NCBI RefSeq assembly: GCF_000820045.1 | Contig: NZ_CDBJ01000027.1 | Location: 278,541-342,540 of the forward strand | DNA: 64,000 bases | Direction of reading: 5' to 3' | From: Aeromonas rivuli | Lineage (GTDB): Bacteria > Pseudomonadota > Gammaproteobacteria > Enterobacterales > Aeromonadaceae | Notes under the pieces: generated by a model | Databases searched by the model: none | The model's input: only the letters and a program-made list of their open reading frames with translations | Told to the model about the DNA's origin: nothing | In this document: positions 38,482 through 49,480 of the stretch, in pieces | How positions within the stretch are numbered: position 1 is the stretch's first letter | Layout: the number at the start of each line of letters is the position of its first letter | Translations under genes and position numbers: made by a program

Positions 38482-39165
38482 ATGTCTCGTTTCGCCTCGT
38501 TCATCCTGCTTGCCCTCTTCATGGCCCTGCCGTTGCAAGCCCAGACCTTTCGCACCGCCAAGCAAAGTCTTAATCGCCTCTATCAGTCCCACCCCACCAG
38601 CTTCTACTGCGGCTGCGACATCGACTATCAGGGCAAGCAGATGAGCCCGGATCTGGCCAGCTGTGGCTATGAGCCGCGCAAGCAGGCCAAACGCGCCGCC
38701 CGCATCGAGTGGGAACATGTGGTGCCCGCCTGGGAGTTCGGCCACCAGCTGCAGTGCTGGCAGGAGGGTGGGCGCAAAAACTGCGGCAAGAGCGACGAGT
38801 TCAACCAGATGGAGGGGGACATGCACAACCTCTTCCCCGCCATCGGCGAGGTGAATGGCGACAGAGCCAACTACCGCTTCTCCGACTGGAACGGCAAGCC
38901 GAACCAGTATGGCCAGTGCCAGATGCTGGTGGATTTCAAGGAGCGCCGGGTACAGCCGCCCAAGGGGCCGGTACGGGGCCAGATAGCCCGCGCCTATCTC
39001 TATATGAGCAAACAACACGGGCTGCGTCTGGCCGCACAACAACGTAAACTGTTCGAAGCCTGGGACAGGCAGTACCCGGCAGATAGCTGGGAGTGCGAAC
39101 GCAATCGCCGCATCGGCAAGCTGCAGGGCAACACCAATCCCTTCATTGAAAAGCAGTGCCAATGA
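38482..39165 (+). CDS. endA: Periplasmic endonuclease I
   Basis: Non-specific periplasmic DNase, 227 residues. Signal peptide FASFILLALFMALPLQA. Nuclease motif RIEWEHVVPAWEFG with the catalytic histidine (near residue 80), GDMHNLFPAIGEVNGDRANYRF for metal binding, and eight cysteines in the mature part (SFYCGCDIDY, CWQEGGRKNCGK and others) for stabilising disulphides. AAGGA site before the ATG. Confidence 0.95.
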   Translation: MSRFASFILLALFMALPLQAQTFRTAKQSLNRLYQSHPTSFYCGCDIDYQGKQMSPDLASCGYEPRKQAKRAARIEWEHVVPAWEFGHQLQCWQEGGRKNCGKSDEFNQMEGDMHNLFPAIGEVNGDRANYRFSDWNGKPNQYGQCQMLVDFKERRVQPPKGPVRGQIARAYLYMSKQHGLRLAAQQRKLFEAWDRQYPADSWECERNRRIGKLQGNTNPFIEKQCQ

Positions 39166-39260
39166 CACCATGTAAGGAAGCAGGCGTCCCCTTGCTCCCA
39201 GACAGGGCGGGATGAGAGCCATCCCGCTCATTGAATCAGCCAAGAGACAGACACTCAGCC

Positions 39261-39992
39261 ATGCGCATTCCACGTATCTATGAACCGGCCGCCCTGCAGG
39301 TTGGCCAGACCCTCGCCCTGTCGGAAGACGGTGCCAATCACATAGGCCGGGTGCTGCGCATGCAGGCCGGTCAGGCCATCGAGCTGTTCAACGGCGATGG
39401 CCAGCAGTACCACGCCCTCATCACCAGCGTCGGGAAAAAATCCCTCGAGGTGAGCATAGAGAGCGCCGAGGCCCGCTCGATCGAGTCGCCTCTGGCCATC
39501 CACCTGGGCCAGGTGATCAGCCGTGGCGACAAGATGGACTTCACCATCCAGAAATCGGTGGAGCTGGGCGTCACCTGCATCACCCCGCTCTTCTCCGAGC
39601 GCTGCGGCGTCAAACTGCCCGCCGATCGGCTGGAGAAGAAACGCGAACAGTGGCAGAAGGTGGTGATCAGTGCCTGCGAGCAGTGCGGCCGCAATGTGGT
39701 GCCAGAGGTGCGTATGCCCATGGAGCTGGATGCCTGGCTGGCAGAAGAGACCCAGGAGCTCAAGCTCAACCTGCACCCGCGCGCCGAGTACAGCATCAGC
39801 ACCCTGCCTATCCCTGCGCACGGCGTACGCCTGCTGATAGGCCCGGAGGGCGGCTTGTCCAGCGACGAGATCGCCCGTACTGTGCAGGAAGATTTCAAAG
39901 AGATGCTGCTGGGGCCCCGGGTGCTGCGCACCGAAACCGCGGCCCTGACCGTCATCACGGCACTGCAGTGCCGGTTTGGCGATCTCGCTTAA
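39261..39992 (+). CDS. rsmE: 16S rRNA m3U1498 methyltransferase
   Basis: SPOUT-family methylase for U1498 of 16S rRNA, 243 residues. N-terminal PUA-like domain ([32 protein letters not shown]), then the knotted domain with [36 protein letters not shown] and [24 protein letters not shown] at 39261 agrees with the family. Confidence 0.95.
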   Translation: MRIPRIYEPAALQVGQTLALSEDGANHIGRVLRMQAGQAIELFNGDGQQYHALITSVGKKSLEVSIESAEARSIESPLAIHLGQVISRGDKMDFTIQKSVELGVTCITPLFSERCGVKLPADRLEKKREQWQKVVISACEQCGRNVVPEVRMPMELDAWLAEETQELKLNLHPRAEYSISTLPIPAHGVRLLIGPEGGLSSDEIARTVQEDFKEMLLGPRVLRTETAALTVITALQCRFGDLA

Positions 39993-40051
39993 TGCCATCG
40001 GGCAGCGTCGATAAGCCCCGTGGCGGCATCCTCGAACGATTGCAGCCTTAA

Positions 40052-40083
40052 ACGGCCGATTACGCTTCGCTAATCGACCCTAC
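40052..40083 (+). repeat. Short palindromic repeat, copy 2
   Basis: GGCCGATTACGCTTCGCTAA then TCGACCCTAC; shares the 18-base core with the copy at 33497. Located in the rsmE-gshB gap. Confidence 0.75.
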
Positions 40084-40113
40084 AACCCAACCGAGCCACA
40101 GAAGGAATTCCGG

Positions 40114-41064
40114 ATGACCATCAAACTCGGCATCGTGATGGACCCCATCTCGACCATCAACATCAAGAAAGACTCCAGCTTTGCCATGTTGCTGGAAGCC
40201 CAGCGCCGTGGCTATGAGCTCTTCTATCTGGAGATGGCGGATCTCTACATGGAGGCCGGGCGCGCCTTTGGCACCATGCGCCCACTGCGCGTGGATCAGA
40301 ACCCGGCCAAGTGGTATGAACTGGGCGAGGTGGTCGATCAGCCGCTCAGCGAGCTCAATGTGATATTGATGCGCAAGGATCCGCCGTTCGACACCGAATT
40401 CATCTACGCCACCTACATGCTGGAGCGGGCCGAGGACGAGGGTAGCCTCATCGTCAACAAGCCCCAGAGCCTGCGCGATGCCAACGAGAAGCTCTACACC
40501 GCCTGGTTCGCCGAGAACACCCCGACCACGCTGGTCACTCGTCGCGCCGACAAGCTGCGCGCCTTCCACGCCGAGCACAAGGACGTGATCCTGAAGCCGC
40601 TGGACGGCATGGGAGGCGCCTCCATCTTCCGCATGAAGGAGGACGATGCCAACGTCGGCGTCATCATCGAGACCCTCACCGAACATGGCAGCCAGTACTG
40701 CATGGCGCAGACCTTCCTGCCCGCCATCAAGGACGGTGACAAGCGGGTACTGGTGGTGGACGGTGAGCCGGTGCCTTACTGCCTGGCCCGTATCCCGGCC
40801 CAAGGGGAGACCCGTGGCAACCTGGCGGCCGGTGGCCGCGGTGAGGCGCGCCCCTTGAGCGAGGCGGACTGGGCCATCGCCCGCGCGGTCGGCCCGACCC
40901 TCAAGGCCAAGGGCTTGATCTTCGTCGGCCTCGACATCATCGGCGATCGGCTGACCGAGATTAACGTCACCAGCCCGACCTGCATCCGCGAGATTGAGGC
41001 GGCCTTCGACGTCTCCGTCACCGGCATGCTGATGGATGCCATCGAGCGTCGCCTGGGCCACTGA
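40114..41064 (+). CDS. gshB: Glutathione synthetase
   Basis: ATP-grasp ligase joining gamma-glutamylcysteine and glycine; 316 residues. Starts MTIKLGIVMDPISTINIKKD, with DPPFDTEFIYATYML, ILKPLDGMGGASIFR near residue 152 (ATP lysine), FLPAIKDGDKRVLVVDGEPV and the final metal site FVGLDIIGDRLTEINVTSPTC... region near 270. Full length. Precedes a strong terminator. Confidence 0.96.
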   Translation: MTIKLGIVMDPISTINIKKDSSFAMLLEAQRRGYELFYLEMADLYMEAGRAFGTMRPLRVDQNPAKWYELGEVVDQPLSELNVILMRKDPPFDTEFIYATYMLERAEDEGSLIVNKPQSLRDANEKLYTAWFAENTPTTLVTRRADKLRAFHAEHKDVILKPLDGMGGASIFRMKEDDANVGVIIETLTEHGSQYCMAQTFLPAIKDGDKRVLVVDGEPVPYCLARIPAQGETRGNLAAGGRGEARPLSEADWAIARAVGPTLKAKGLIFVGLDIIGDRLTEINVTSPTCIREIEAAFDVSVTGMLMDAIERRLGH

Positions 41065-41084
41065 TCAGCCCAGGTTGGCAACAC

Positions 41085-41120
41085 AACGAGGGAGTGGGGC
41101 AACCCGCTCCCTCGTTTTTT
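41085..41120 (+). terminator. Rho-independent terminator after gshB
   Basis: AACGAGGGAG-GGG / CCC-CTCCCTCGTT stem, T-run of six. Confidence 0.92.
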
Positions 41121-41377
41121 CGCCTGCCATCTTGTCGCCACAGCGCCGAAGATCCCGCGCGGCGATAACCGCCAAGCACGCAGTGGCCACCGCCAGGAAA
41201 GTGGCATGACTCAGCGCTTTCGCAGCCTCTTCTACCAAGAACTGGCCCCCGTTTCAGGGCTCCCATCAGGCTCATCCGATGGCAACTCTCCAGCCCGCCC
41301 ACTAAAAAAGCGGTTTTGCCCGCCCGCCCTAGCTGCCATAATTGGCCCAAATACCTCGGCCTTGCACTCTTTGACCC
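41121..41377 (+). promoter_or_regulatory. gshB-yqgE gap with probable yqgE promoter
   Basis: No gene fits. TTTGCC at 41315-41320, 16-base spacer and CATAAT at 41337-41342 form a plausible promoter about 36 bases before yqgE. Short open frames here share no family likeness. Confidence 0.5.
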
Positions 41378-41932
41378 ATGCAAACACTGCAAAATCATTT
41401 TCTGCTCGCCATGCCGAGCCTCAAGGATCCCTACTTCGAGCGTGCCCTCGTCTACCTGTGCGAGCACAGCCCAGAGGGGGCCATGGGGCTGGTGGTCAAC
41501 ATCCCCGTCGACATGGCGCTCGATACCATGCTGGCGCAGCTCAAGCTGACGCCGCCCCCCAAACCCGAACTCAAGCAGCCGGTGTTGCAGGGCGGGCCGG
41601 TCGCCGCCGAACGCGGCTTCGTGCTGCACAGCTTTCGCCCCGGCTTCAACTCCAGCCTGCAGGTCAGTGACGAGCTGATGGTCACCACCTCCAAGGACAT
41701 CTTGGAGACCCTGGGCACGGAGCTGGCGCCGGATCACTATCTGGTGGCGCTGGGCTACGCCGGCTGGAGTGCGGGTCAGCTCGAGCAGGAGCTGGTCGAC
41801 AGCGCCTGGCTGGTGATACCACCGGACAAGGCCCTGCTGTTTGATACCCCAACCCATTTGCGCTGGCAGCAAGCCGCCGCCAGCATAGGGGTCAACCCCC
41901 TGCACCTCTCCAGCGACATAGGGCACAGCTAA
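41378..41932 (+). CDS. yqgE: YqgE/AlgH family protein (DUF179)
   Basis: 184 residues, cytosolic, function not established. Family marks: MQTLQNHFLLAMPSLKDPYF, LVYLCEHSPEGAMGLVVN, LQGGPVAAERGFVLHS near residue 67, and ALGYAGWSAGQLEQEL near 127. Immediately upstream of ruvX, the conserved pairing. Confidence 0.94.
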   Translation: MQTLQNHFLLAMPSLKDPYFERALVYLCEHSPEGAMGLVVNIPVDMALDTMLAQLKLTPPPKPELKQPVLQGGPVAAERGFVLHSFRPGFNSSLQVSDELMVTTSKDILETLGTELAPDHYLVALGYAGWSAGQLEQELVDSAWLVIPPDKALLFDTPTHLRWQQAAASIGVNPLHLSSDIGHS

Positions 41933-41965
41933 GCCTGGCCCTTCTCCCACCTCACAGGAACAGAC

Positions 41966-42391
41966 ATGTCATCAGCGCGTAGCATCATGGGTTTCGATTA
42001 CGGCACCAAGAGCATAGGGGTCGCCATCGGCCAGGAGCTCACCGGCACGGCGCAGCCATTGCGCTCCCTCAAGGCCAATGACGGTGTGCCCAACTGGGAC
42101 GAGATAGAGAAACTGCTCAAGGAGTGGCAACCGGATCTGCTGGTCGTGGGCCTGCCGCTGAATATGGATGGTACCGATCAGGAGATCACGGTGCGGGCCC
42201 GCAAGTTCGGCAACCGCCTCCATGGCCGCTTCGGCAAGCCGGTCGAGTTCAAGGACGAGCGGCTCACCACCACGGATGCCCGCGCCCGTCTGTTCGAACG
42301 TGGCGGCTACAAGGCGCTCGACAAGGGCAGCGTGGATGGGGTCTCGGCTCAGCTCATCGTCGAAGCCTGGATGGAAGAGCAATACGGTTGA
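41966..42391 (+). CDS. ruvX: Putative Holliday junction resolvase / pre-16S rRNA nuclease YqgF (RuvX)
   Basis: RNase H-fold nuclease, 141 residues; reported to finish the 5' end of 16S rRNA and proposed as a Holliday resolvase. Acidic active-site residues are in [15 protein letters not shown] (aspartate near residue 10), [11 protein letters not shown], and the C-terminal [17 protein letters not shown]. Short gap after yqgE. Confidence 0.95.
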   Translation: MSSARSIMGFDYGTKSIGVAIGQELTGTAQPLRSLKANDGVPNWDEIEKLLKEWQPDLLVVGLPLNMDGTDQEITVRARKFGNRLHGRFGKPVEFKDERLTTTDARARLFERGGYKALDKGSVDGVSAQLIVEAWMEEQYG

Positions 42392-42398
42392 TGCCACA

Positions 42399-42423
42399 CG
42401 AGGCCAGATATCCGCTGGCCTCG
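42399..42423. terminator. Hairpin between ruvX and yidZ
   Basis: CGAGGCCAG / CTGGCCTCG stem with a 7-base loop between convergent genes; no T-run on either strand. Confidence 0.45.
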
Positions 42424-42517
42424 ACACCGCCCCCATCTTTCTCGCGGTTTCCAGCCTGATCCCGCTCCCGACCATGAGACAGGCGAACGCCCATGGCCAT
42501 GCCTCGTGCCCTGCCCG

Positions 42518-43483
42518 TTATGTCCCCTTCGATGCCTCGCTATAGAGCCTTCTGATCTCATTGCGCAACCACATCACCTTGGCATCCTGGTTGTGGCGTT
42601 TATGCCACAACAAGATGAAGGCGATCTCCAGTTGCTGATAGAGCGCCTCGGCCAGCGGCAGAGGCATGGCGATCAGGTTGTCGTGGTGCCTGGCGGCATA
42701 GCCGGCGCAATAGGACGGCGCCACCGCGATCAGCTCATGGCTCGACTGGGAGGCGATGTGCAGGGCCTGCTCGAAACTCGCCACCATGATGGGCACCTCC
42801 CGCCTCTGCCCCTCGTCCTCCAGCAGATCGTCCAGCGCCCAGCTGTCGCTGGCCTCCCACACCACGCTTACCTGGGGACAGGCCAGGAAGTTCTCCAGGG
42901 ACCAGGTCTGCTGGAGCAGGGGGTGATCTTTACGCAGGAACACCACGGGCCTGTCGCTGAACAGTACCTCGTGATCGATGTAATAGGGCAGCCGGTTGAC
43001 CCTGGCCTGGGAGCGACCGTGGGTCTCCCGGGCGCAGAAGCCGAGATCCGCATCCCCGTTGACTATGTCGTTGAGGGAGTGATGATCCCACCCCAGCATC
43101 CTGACCACAGAGTGGGGATACTTCTGGTAGATGGTCATGGGCAGCTCGCTCAGGAAGCTGGTGCTGAAGGGGGACTCCATCACCAGGCTGAAGCGGGCCC
43201 CCTCGGGGATCGCCTCGCTGTTAAGGGAAATGATGCTGTCCGTCAGCAGGAACCAGGCCTTGAGCTCCTCCTCCAGGGTCAGGGAGAGCTGGGTCGGCTG
43301 CAGCCCCTGACGCACCCGCACCAGGAGGGGATCGTCAAACCAGTCCCGCAGCTTGGCGAGCGCCTTGCTCACCGCCGAGGGGGTGACGCAGAGCTTCTTG
43401 GCCGCCCCTGTCACGCTGCGCTCCTGCATCAGGTGCTTGAAGACCACCAGCAGGTTCAAATCCAGTTCACCCAGGTTGCGCAT
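42518..43483 (-). CDS. yidZ: LysR family regulator YidZ
   Basis: DNA-binding regulator of 321 residues, closely like E. coli YidZ: LDLNLLVVFKHLMQERSVTG, helix-turn-helix in CVTPSAVSKALAKLRDWFDDP, then the effector domain with DHEVLFSDRPVVFLRKDHP and FEQALHIASQSSHELIAVAP. YidZ has been linked to anaerobic nitric oxide survival in E. coli. Good GGGGAGAGG ribosome site. As in E. coli it lies next to mdtL, though here both genes run in the same direction with mdtL upstream. Confidence 0.93.
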   Translation of the reverse strand: MRNLGELDLNLLVVFKHLMQERSVTGAAKKLCVTPSAVSKALAKLRDWFDDPLLVRVRQGLQPTQLSLTLEEELKAWFLLTDSIISLNSEAIPEGARFSLVMESPFSTSFLSELPMTIYQKYPHSVVRMLGWDHHSLNDIVNGDADLGFCARETHGRSQARVNRLPYYIDHEVLFSDRPVVFLRKDHPLLQQTWSLENFLACPQVSVVWEASDSWALDDLLEDEGQRREVPIMVASFEQALHIASQSSHELIAVAPSYCAGYAARHHDNLIAMPLPLAEALYQQLEIAFILLWHKRHNQDAKVMWLRNEIRRLYSEASKGT

Positions 43484-43496
43484 CTTTCCTCTCCCC

Positions 43497-44673
43497 TTAT
43501 CCCCGCGACCGCGCTTCGCGCAGCGCGAGCCATGGTAGCAGCCCTTTGACGGCCAGGTAACTGAGCAGGGTCAACAGCAGGGCAGAGATCAGCATCAAGG
43601 ATGGGGCCACGCCAAGCTGGCCCAGCAGCCAGATATAGAAGCCGGAGAGGCTGATCTGCATGATGCAGAGCAGTGCGCTGGCAAATGCCGCATGGTGCTG
43701 ACACTCCGCCAGCGCCTCCCCCATCGCCCCCCCGAAGCCGCAGGAGAAGCCGATGCAGACCAGGGCAAAGCCCGGCAGCAGCAAGGGGATGTCGCCCCCC
43801 AGCTGCCAGCTGCCAGCTGCCGAGCAGGAGGCAGGCCGCCAGCAGGTAGGCCAGATGGGAGAGCGCCAGCACCCTGTGCTTGCCCAGCCAGCGCAGCAGC
43901 AGCGGGGTCAGGAAGGAAGTGGACATGCTCACCCCGGCCATCACCATCATCACTATGGAGTACTGCTCAGTGGTGAAGCCAAGCCCCTGCATCAGGATCA
44001 GCGGCGAGACGCTGACATAGACCAGGATGGCGGTCACGCTGGCACTGGTCAGAAGCGAGTGCAGCATGAAGCGCGGGGAGCCCAGCAGGGCCATTGGCCG
44101 GGTAGCGCCACTCTGCTGGCGGGCCGGGCGAGTCTCCCTGAGCAGCAGCAGGTTGACCAGACCGCTGACGGCGGCCAGCAACGCCATCGCCACAAAGATC
44201 CCGCGCCAGTCGAAATGCGACAGGATGAGATAACCGAGCACAGGCGCCAGCACAGGGATGACACAGATCACCCCGTTTATCATGGAGAGCGCCATCGCCA
44301 GCCGCGCCTGGCTCAGCACATCCCGCAGCACGGTAAAGGTCATGATGTAGAGCGCCCCCGCCCCGACCCCCTGCCAGAAACGGCCGAGATAGAACTGGCG
44401 GATCCCCACCGCATTGGCCGCCACCAGGGAGGCGAGGACAAAAATCAGGGCGCCTCCCAGCACCACCCAACGCCGTCCATGGCGATCGGCAATGATCCCC
44501 CCCAGCAGCACAGTGGCCGCCATGCCGAACAGGTAGATGGAGAAGGCGGTGTGGATCTGCGCCTCGCTCGCCTGCAGGGCATCGGCAATCTGGGGCACTG
44601 CCACCAGATAGAGATCGATCCCGACCGGGTAGAGGATGATCATCAGGAAAGTGCACAGCAGGAAAATGCCCAT
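43497..44673 (-). pseudogene. mdtL: Multidrug efflux MFS transporter MdtL, frameshifted by a 7-bp duplication
   Basis: Starts MGIFLLCTFLMIILYPVGID (GGAG site) and reads as a normal DHA1-family transporter through LLGSWQL. Three copies of AGCTGCC (43801-43821, plus strand) then throw it out of frame. With two copies the protein would continue LLGSWQLGGDIPLLLPGFAL and end at 43497 after LALREARSRG, about 390 residues, the full MdtL length. About 290 residues are made before the shift, losing the last three or four helices. Either a real recent slippage mutation or a sequence error. Confidence 0.87.
43801..43821 (-). repeat. Triplicated 7-bp unit in mdtL
   Basis: AGCTGCC three times in a row at the exact frameshift point of mdtL. 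Confidence 0.95.
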
Positions 44674-44947
44674 GGATGCTCCATTGCGAAAGGCCAGCCC
44701 ACGCAGACCATGCCAACCAGCGTCGGTGGCGGGAGCAGGGGGGACAGGTTGAATATGGGCAGCACTATAGGAGGGGCGCCCGCTCGCACCTAGTGACGAG
44801 ATGGCGATCGGTAGATTCCAGTTTGGAAATTAGGTGGCGGGGGGCAAGCCATTGGGGCCATCAGGTGATCCGTGACTGTGCCGGGCAACACCAAAAAGTA
44901 CGCCGGGCTATCCCGGCGTACTCATGTCAATCAACGGGGCCGAGCTG

Positions 44948-46150
<1,203 letters not shown>

Positions 46151-46207
46151 TCATGGCGCACAGTGAGACCAACATAGGCGAGCAGCATGTGCTGGTGATG
46201 AGGTCAT

Positions 46208-46223
46208 GTGAAGTCTGGGTGAA
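46208..46223 (-). promoter_or_regulatory. blr/cre-tag upstream of the beta-lactamase gene
   Basis: On the coding strand TTCACCCAGACTTCAC, a perfect TTCAC-N6-TTCAC direct repeat, about 95-110 bases before the ATG. This is the known recognition tag of the BlrAB (CreBC-like) two-component system controlling Aeromonas beta-lactamases. Confidence 0.85.
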
Positions 46224-46317
46224 GTCGCGCCGGATAATCTCACTGCGGGCCAGTCGCTCCGAAACCTTCTGGTCTGCGCCTCTCCCGCCCTGACCCACTT
46301 CCCCGCCCTCAATCCAT

Positions 46318-46340
46318 AAAAAAGGGAGCCATTGGCTCCC
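46318..46340 (-). terminator. Terminator of the AGCS symporter gene
   Basis: GGGAGCC-A/T-GGCTCCC hairpin with six Ts on the minus strand, 27 bases past the stop. Confidence 0.88.
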
Positions 46341-46367
46341 CTCTTGCTATCGGTCTGGTGTGCGGTG

Positions 46368-47798
46368 TTACTTCTTGACCGGCGTATCCCAGATCCCCGC
46401 CTCCAGTTGGCTGCGGATCTCCGGGTACTTGTTGGCATCGAAGGTCGGCACCTTGCCCAATTTGAGCTGATCGTTGTAATCCTTGGCCAACTTGATGGCG
46501 ACCCCGGAGAGCAGGAGTATGGCGACCAGGTTGACGATGGCCATGAAGCCCATGGAGACATCCGCCAGGGCCCACACGGTCGGCAGCTCACCCACAGAGC
46601 CAAACATCACCATGCCAAGCACCAGCAGACGGAAAAACAGCAGGCCGCCCTTGTGGTTGTGCTCCAGGAAGATGAGGTTGGTCTCGGCGTAGGAGTAGTT
46701 CGCCACGATCGAGGTAAAGGCAAAGAAGAAGATGGCGGTGGCAATGAAGATATTGCCCGAGCTGCCAATCTGGGACGAGAGTGCCCGCTGGGTCAACTCG
46801 ACCCCCGTGATGCCAGAACCCGGCTCGAACTGACCGGACATCAGGATGATGGCGGCAGTACAGGTACAGATGACGATGGTGTCCATGAAGACCCCCAGCA
46901 TCTGCACATAACCCTGGGAGGCCGGGTGCGGCGGATAGGGGGTGGCGGTCGCGGCGGCGTTGGGGGCAGACCCCATACCAGCCTCGTTGGAGAAGAGACC
47001 ACGCTTGATGCCGTTGATCATCGCCTGGGAGATGGCATACCCCATGGCACCGGATCCGGCCTGCTCTATGCCAAAGGCAGACTTGAAGATGAGGGCAAAC
47101 ACACCGGGCAGCTCGGTGATGTTCATCGCGACAATGACCAGGGCCAGTAGTATGTAGGCCAAGGCCATGAAGGGCACGACCAGTTCGGCGAAGCGGGCGA
47201 TGCCGCGAATGCCGCCGAAGATGATAAGACCCGCCAGCAGCACCAGGACGATGCCACTCATCCAGTCAGGAATGCCAAACGCCACGTTCATGGCCAGACT
47301 GATGGAGTTGGCTTGCACGGCATTGAATACCAGACCGAAGGCCAGCAGCAGGCAGAGGGAGAAGAGCACCCCCATCCAGCGCATGCCAAGGCCACGCTCC
47401 ATGTAATAGGCGGGGCCCCCTCGGTAGTTGCCATCCTCATCCTTGACCTTGTAGAGCTGAGCCAGGGTGCTCTCGACGAAGGCGGTCGCCATGCCGATGA
47501 AGGCAATCAGCCACATCCAGAAGATGGCGCCCGGGCCCCCCAGATAGATGGCAACGGCGACACCGGCCAGATTACCTGTCCCCACGCGGGCGGCCAGACT
47601 GGTACAGAGTGCCTGGAAGGAGGAGATGCCGGCCTGGTCGGATTTACGGCTGTTGCGTAGTACCGAGAACATGTGGCCAAAGTGGCGCACCTGGATAAAC
47701 CCCAGGCGGACAGTGAAGAAGATGCCGACCCCAATCAGCAGGTAGATGAGCACGGCTCCCCACATCAGGTCGTTCAGTAGCGCTATCAAGGTATCCAT
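46368..47798 (-). CDS. Sodium:alanine/glycine symporter (AGCS family)
   Basis: Inner-membrane Na+-coupled amino-acid importer, 476 residues, about 11 membrane helices. Family marks: VRTIF-type start FFTVRLGFIQVRHFGHMF, CTSLAARVGTGNLAGVAVAI near residue 72 (sodium-binding region), GGPAYYMERGLGMRWMG, NGIKRGLFSNEAGMGSAPNAA near 262. ATG at 47798 has a GAGAG site; the frame is open a further nine codons. The sodium gradient it uses would be supplied by Na+-NQR. Alanine versus glycine preference cannot be read from sequence. Confidence 0.92.
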   Translation of the reverse strand: MDTLIALLNDLMWGAVLIYLLIGVGIFFTVRLGFIQVRHFGHMFSVLRNSRKSDQAGISSFQALCTSLAARVGTGNLAGVAVAIYLGGPGAIFWMWLIAFIGMATAFVESTLAQLYKVKDEDGNYRGGPAYYMERGLGMRWMGVLFSLCLLLAFGLVFNAVQANSISLAMNVAFGIPDWMSGIVLVLLAGLIIFGGIRGIARFAELVVPFMALAYILLALVIVAMNITELPGVFALIFKSAFGIEQAGSGAMGYAISQAMINGIKRGLFSNEAGMGSAPNAAATATPYPPHPASQGYVQMLGVFMDTIVICTCTAAIILMSGQFEPGSGITGVELTQRALSSQIGSSGNIFIATAIFFFAFTSIVANYSYAETNLIFLEHNHKGGLLFFRLLVLGMVMFGSVGELPTVWALADVSMGFMAIVNLVAILLLSGVAIKLAKDYNDQLKLGKVPTFDANKYPEIRSQLEAGIWDTPVKK

Positions 47799-48512
47799 AA
47801 TTCTCTCGTTGTTATTCACATCCATGGCCAGTCTGCGCTGACCGCTTTGCTGTATGTTGCCGCATTAGCTTTCTGCTAAAGGGGCGGAATCTAGCATAGC
47901 GGGCAGGTTCAGAATAGTGATCCCCGTCACCCCGATCACAATAAGTGAACGATACCAGGCCGAAAAACCGCAGTTATTCAGCAAACATTCAACAAAAACA
48001 ATAATCCATACCCAATCTGGGCATATTTAGCCCGCGCAGATGTACAAGATGCCAGTGCCCGGCCCTCCCCGATCCACGCGCCATCGTTTGCTCAAACGTT
48101 TCCCAGAACAAGGGCCAAAACAGGAGGTTTTCTGAAAAACGTTTTACACGTAATAAAATTTCAAGTAGTGGCCATCAAGTTTTTTGTGACCAACTCCACA
48201 TATCCGATAAAAACATAAAAAAAGTGACGCTGACAAGCCACTCGATAGTGCGATGAAGATATTAAAAAAATCATATAAATCATACGCTTTAACCATGGTT
48301 TACCCTAAAGACCATGCTGCTGTTCGATCCCTGTGCAATCCCCCCTCTTGCGGTAGGCCCTTCAACTGTATTAAGTAGGCAAACAGTGTGGATGGGGTCG
48401 CCTCATCCAGCAGTTCTGAGCGTCTGCCGCCGCGTTTTTGTAATTTTGTTTCAAAACGTACCGCCCACGCCATCACCCTGGGATGACTCCCCATCAAGAG
48501 ATGATATTTGCC
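47799..48512. other. Long AT-rich intergenic region between the symporter and tal
   Basis: About 710 bases carrying both divergent promoters and no believable gene. The part from 48120 to 48300 is notably AT-rich. The only site I can name is a CRP-like sequence at 48185. Confidence 0.6.
48185..48200. promoter_or_regulatory. CRP-like site in the symporter/tal intergenic region
   Basis: TGTGACCAACTCCACA fits TGTGA-N6-TCACA with one mismatch. It lies about 310 bases before tal and 390 before the symporter gene, so the regulated promoter is unclear. Confidence 0.45.
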
Positions 48513-49466
48513 ATGGCCGATAAATTAACTCAGCTCAAAGCCCTGACCACAGTCGTCGCCGACACCGGTGATATCGAAGCCATCAAGCGCTACCAGCCGA
48601 CCGACGCCACCACCAACCCATCATTGGTGCTCAAGGCCGCCGAGATCCCCGAGTATGCACCGCTGATCGACGACGCCATCAACTGGGCCAAGGCCCAGAG
48701 CCAGGACAAGGCTCAGCAGCTTATCGACGCCGGTGACAAGCTGGCGGTCAATATCGGCCTGGAAGTGCTGAAGATAGTGCCGGGTCGCATCTCCACCGAG
48801 GTGGATGCGCGTCTCTCTTTCGATACCGAGGCCAGCATCGCCAAGGCCCGCAAGCTGATCCGTCTCTATAACGAAGCGGGCATTAGCAACGATCGTATCC
48901 TGATCAAGCTCGCCTCCACCTGGGAAGGGATCCGTGCCGCCGAGGTGCTGGAGAAAGAGGGCATCCAGTGCAACCTGACCCTGCTGTTCTCCTTCGCCCA
49001 GGCCCGTGCCTGTGCCGAAGCCGGTGCCTTCCTGATCTCCCCCTTCGTGGGCCGTATCCTCGACTGGTACAAGGCCAAGCACAACCGTGACTACACTCCG
49101 AGCGAAGATCCGGGCGTGGTCTCCGTTACCGCCATCTACGACTACTACAAGCAGCACGGCTACTCGACCGTGGTCATGGGTGCCAGCTTCCGCAATACCG
49201 GCGAGATCCTGGAACTGGCCGGCTGCGACCGCCTGACCATAGGCCCTGCCCTGCTGGAAGAGCTGAGCAAGAGCGAAGGCGCCGTGGTACGCAAACTGAG
49301 CTACACCGGTGAACGCCAGGCCAAACCCGCCCCCCTGAGTGAAGCCCAATTCCGCTGGGAACTGAACCAGGATGCCATGGCCGTCGAGAAACTGGCCGAA
49401 GGCATCCGCCTGTTCGCCGTCGATCAGGGCAAACTGGAAACCATGCTGGCCAGCCGCTTGGCGTGA
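48513..49466 (+). CDS. tal: Transaldolase
   Basis: Schiff-base enzyme exchanging a three-carbon unit between sugar phosphates in the pentose phosphate pathway. 317 residues, the E. coli TalB length. Starts [20 protein letters not shown], with the [13 protein letters not shown] strand, the catalytic-lysine strand [17 protein letters not shown] near residue 128, [29 protein letters not shown] and [13 protein letters not shown]. Ends in a strong terminator. Confidence 0.96.
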   Translation: MADKLTQLKALTTVVADTGDIEAIKRYQPTDATTNPSLVLKAAEIPEYAPLIDDAINWAKAQSQDKAQQLIDAGDKLAVNIGLEVLKIVPGRISTEVDARLSFDTEASIAKARKLIRLYNEAGISNDRILIKLASTWEGIRAAEVLEKEGIQCNLTLLFSFAQARACAEAGAFLISPFVGRILDWYKAKHNRDYTPSEDPGVVSVTAIYDYYKQHGYSTVVMGASFRNTGEILELAGCDRLTIGPALLEELSKSEGAVVRKLSYTGERQAKPAPLSEAQFRWELNQDAMAVEKLAEGIRLFAVDQGKLETMLASRLA

Positions 49467-49480
49467 GTCTGCATCGGATG

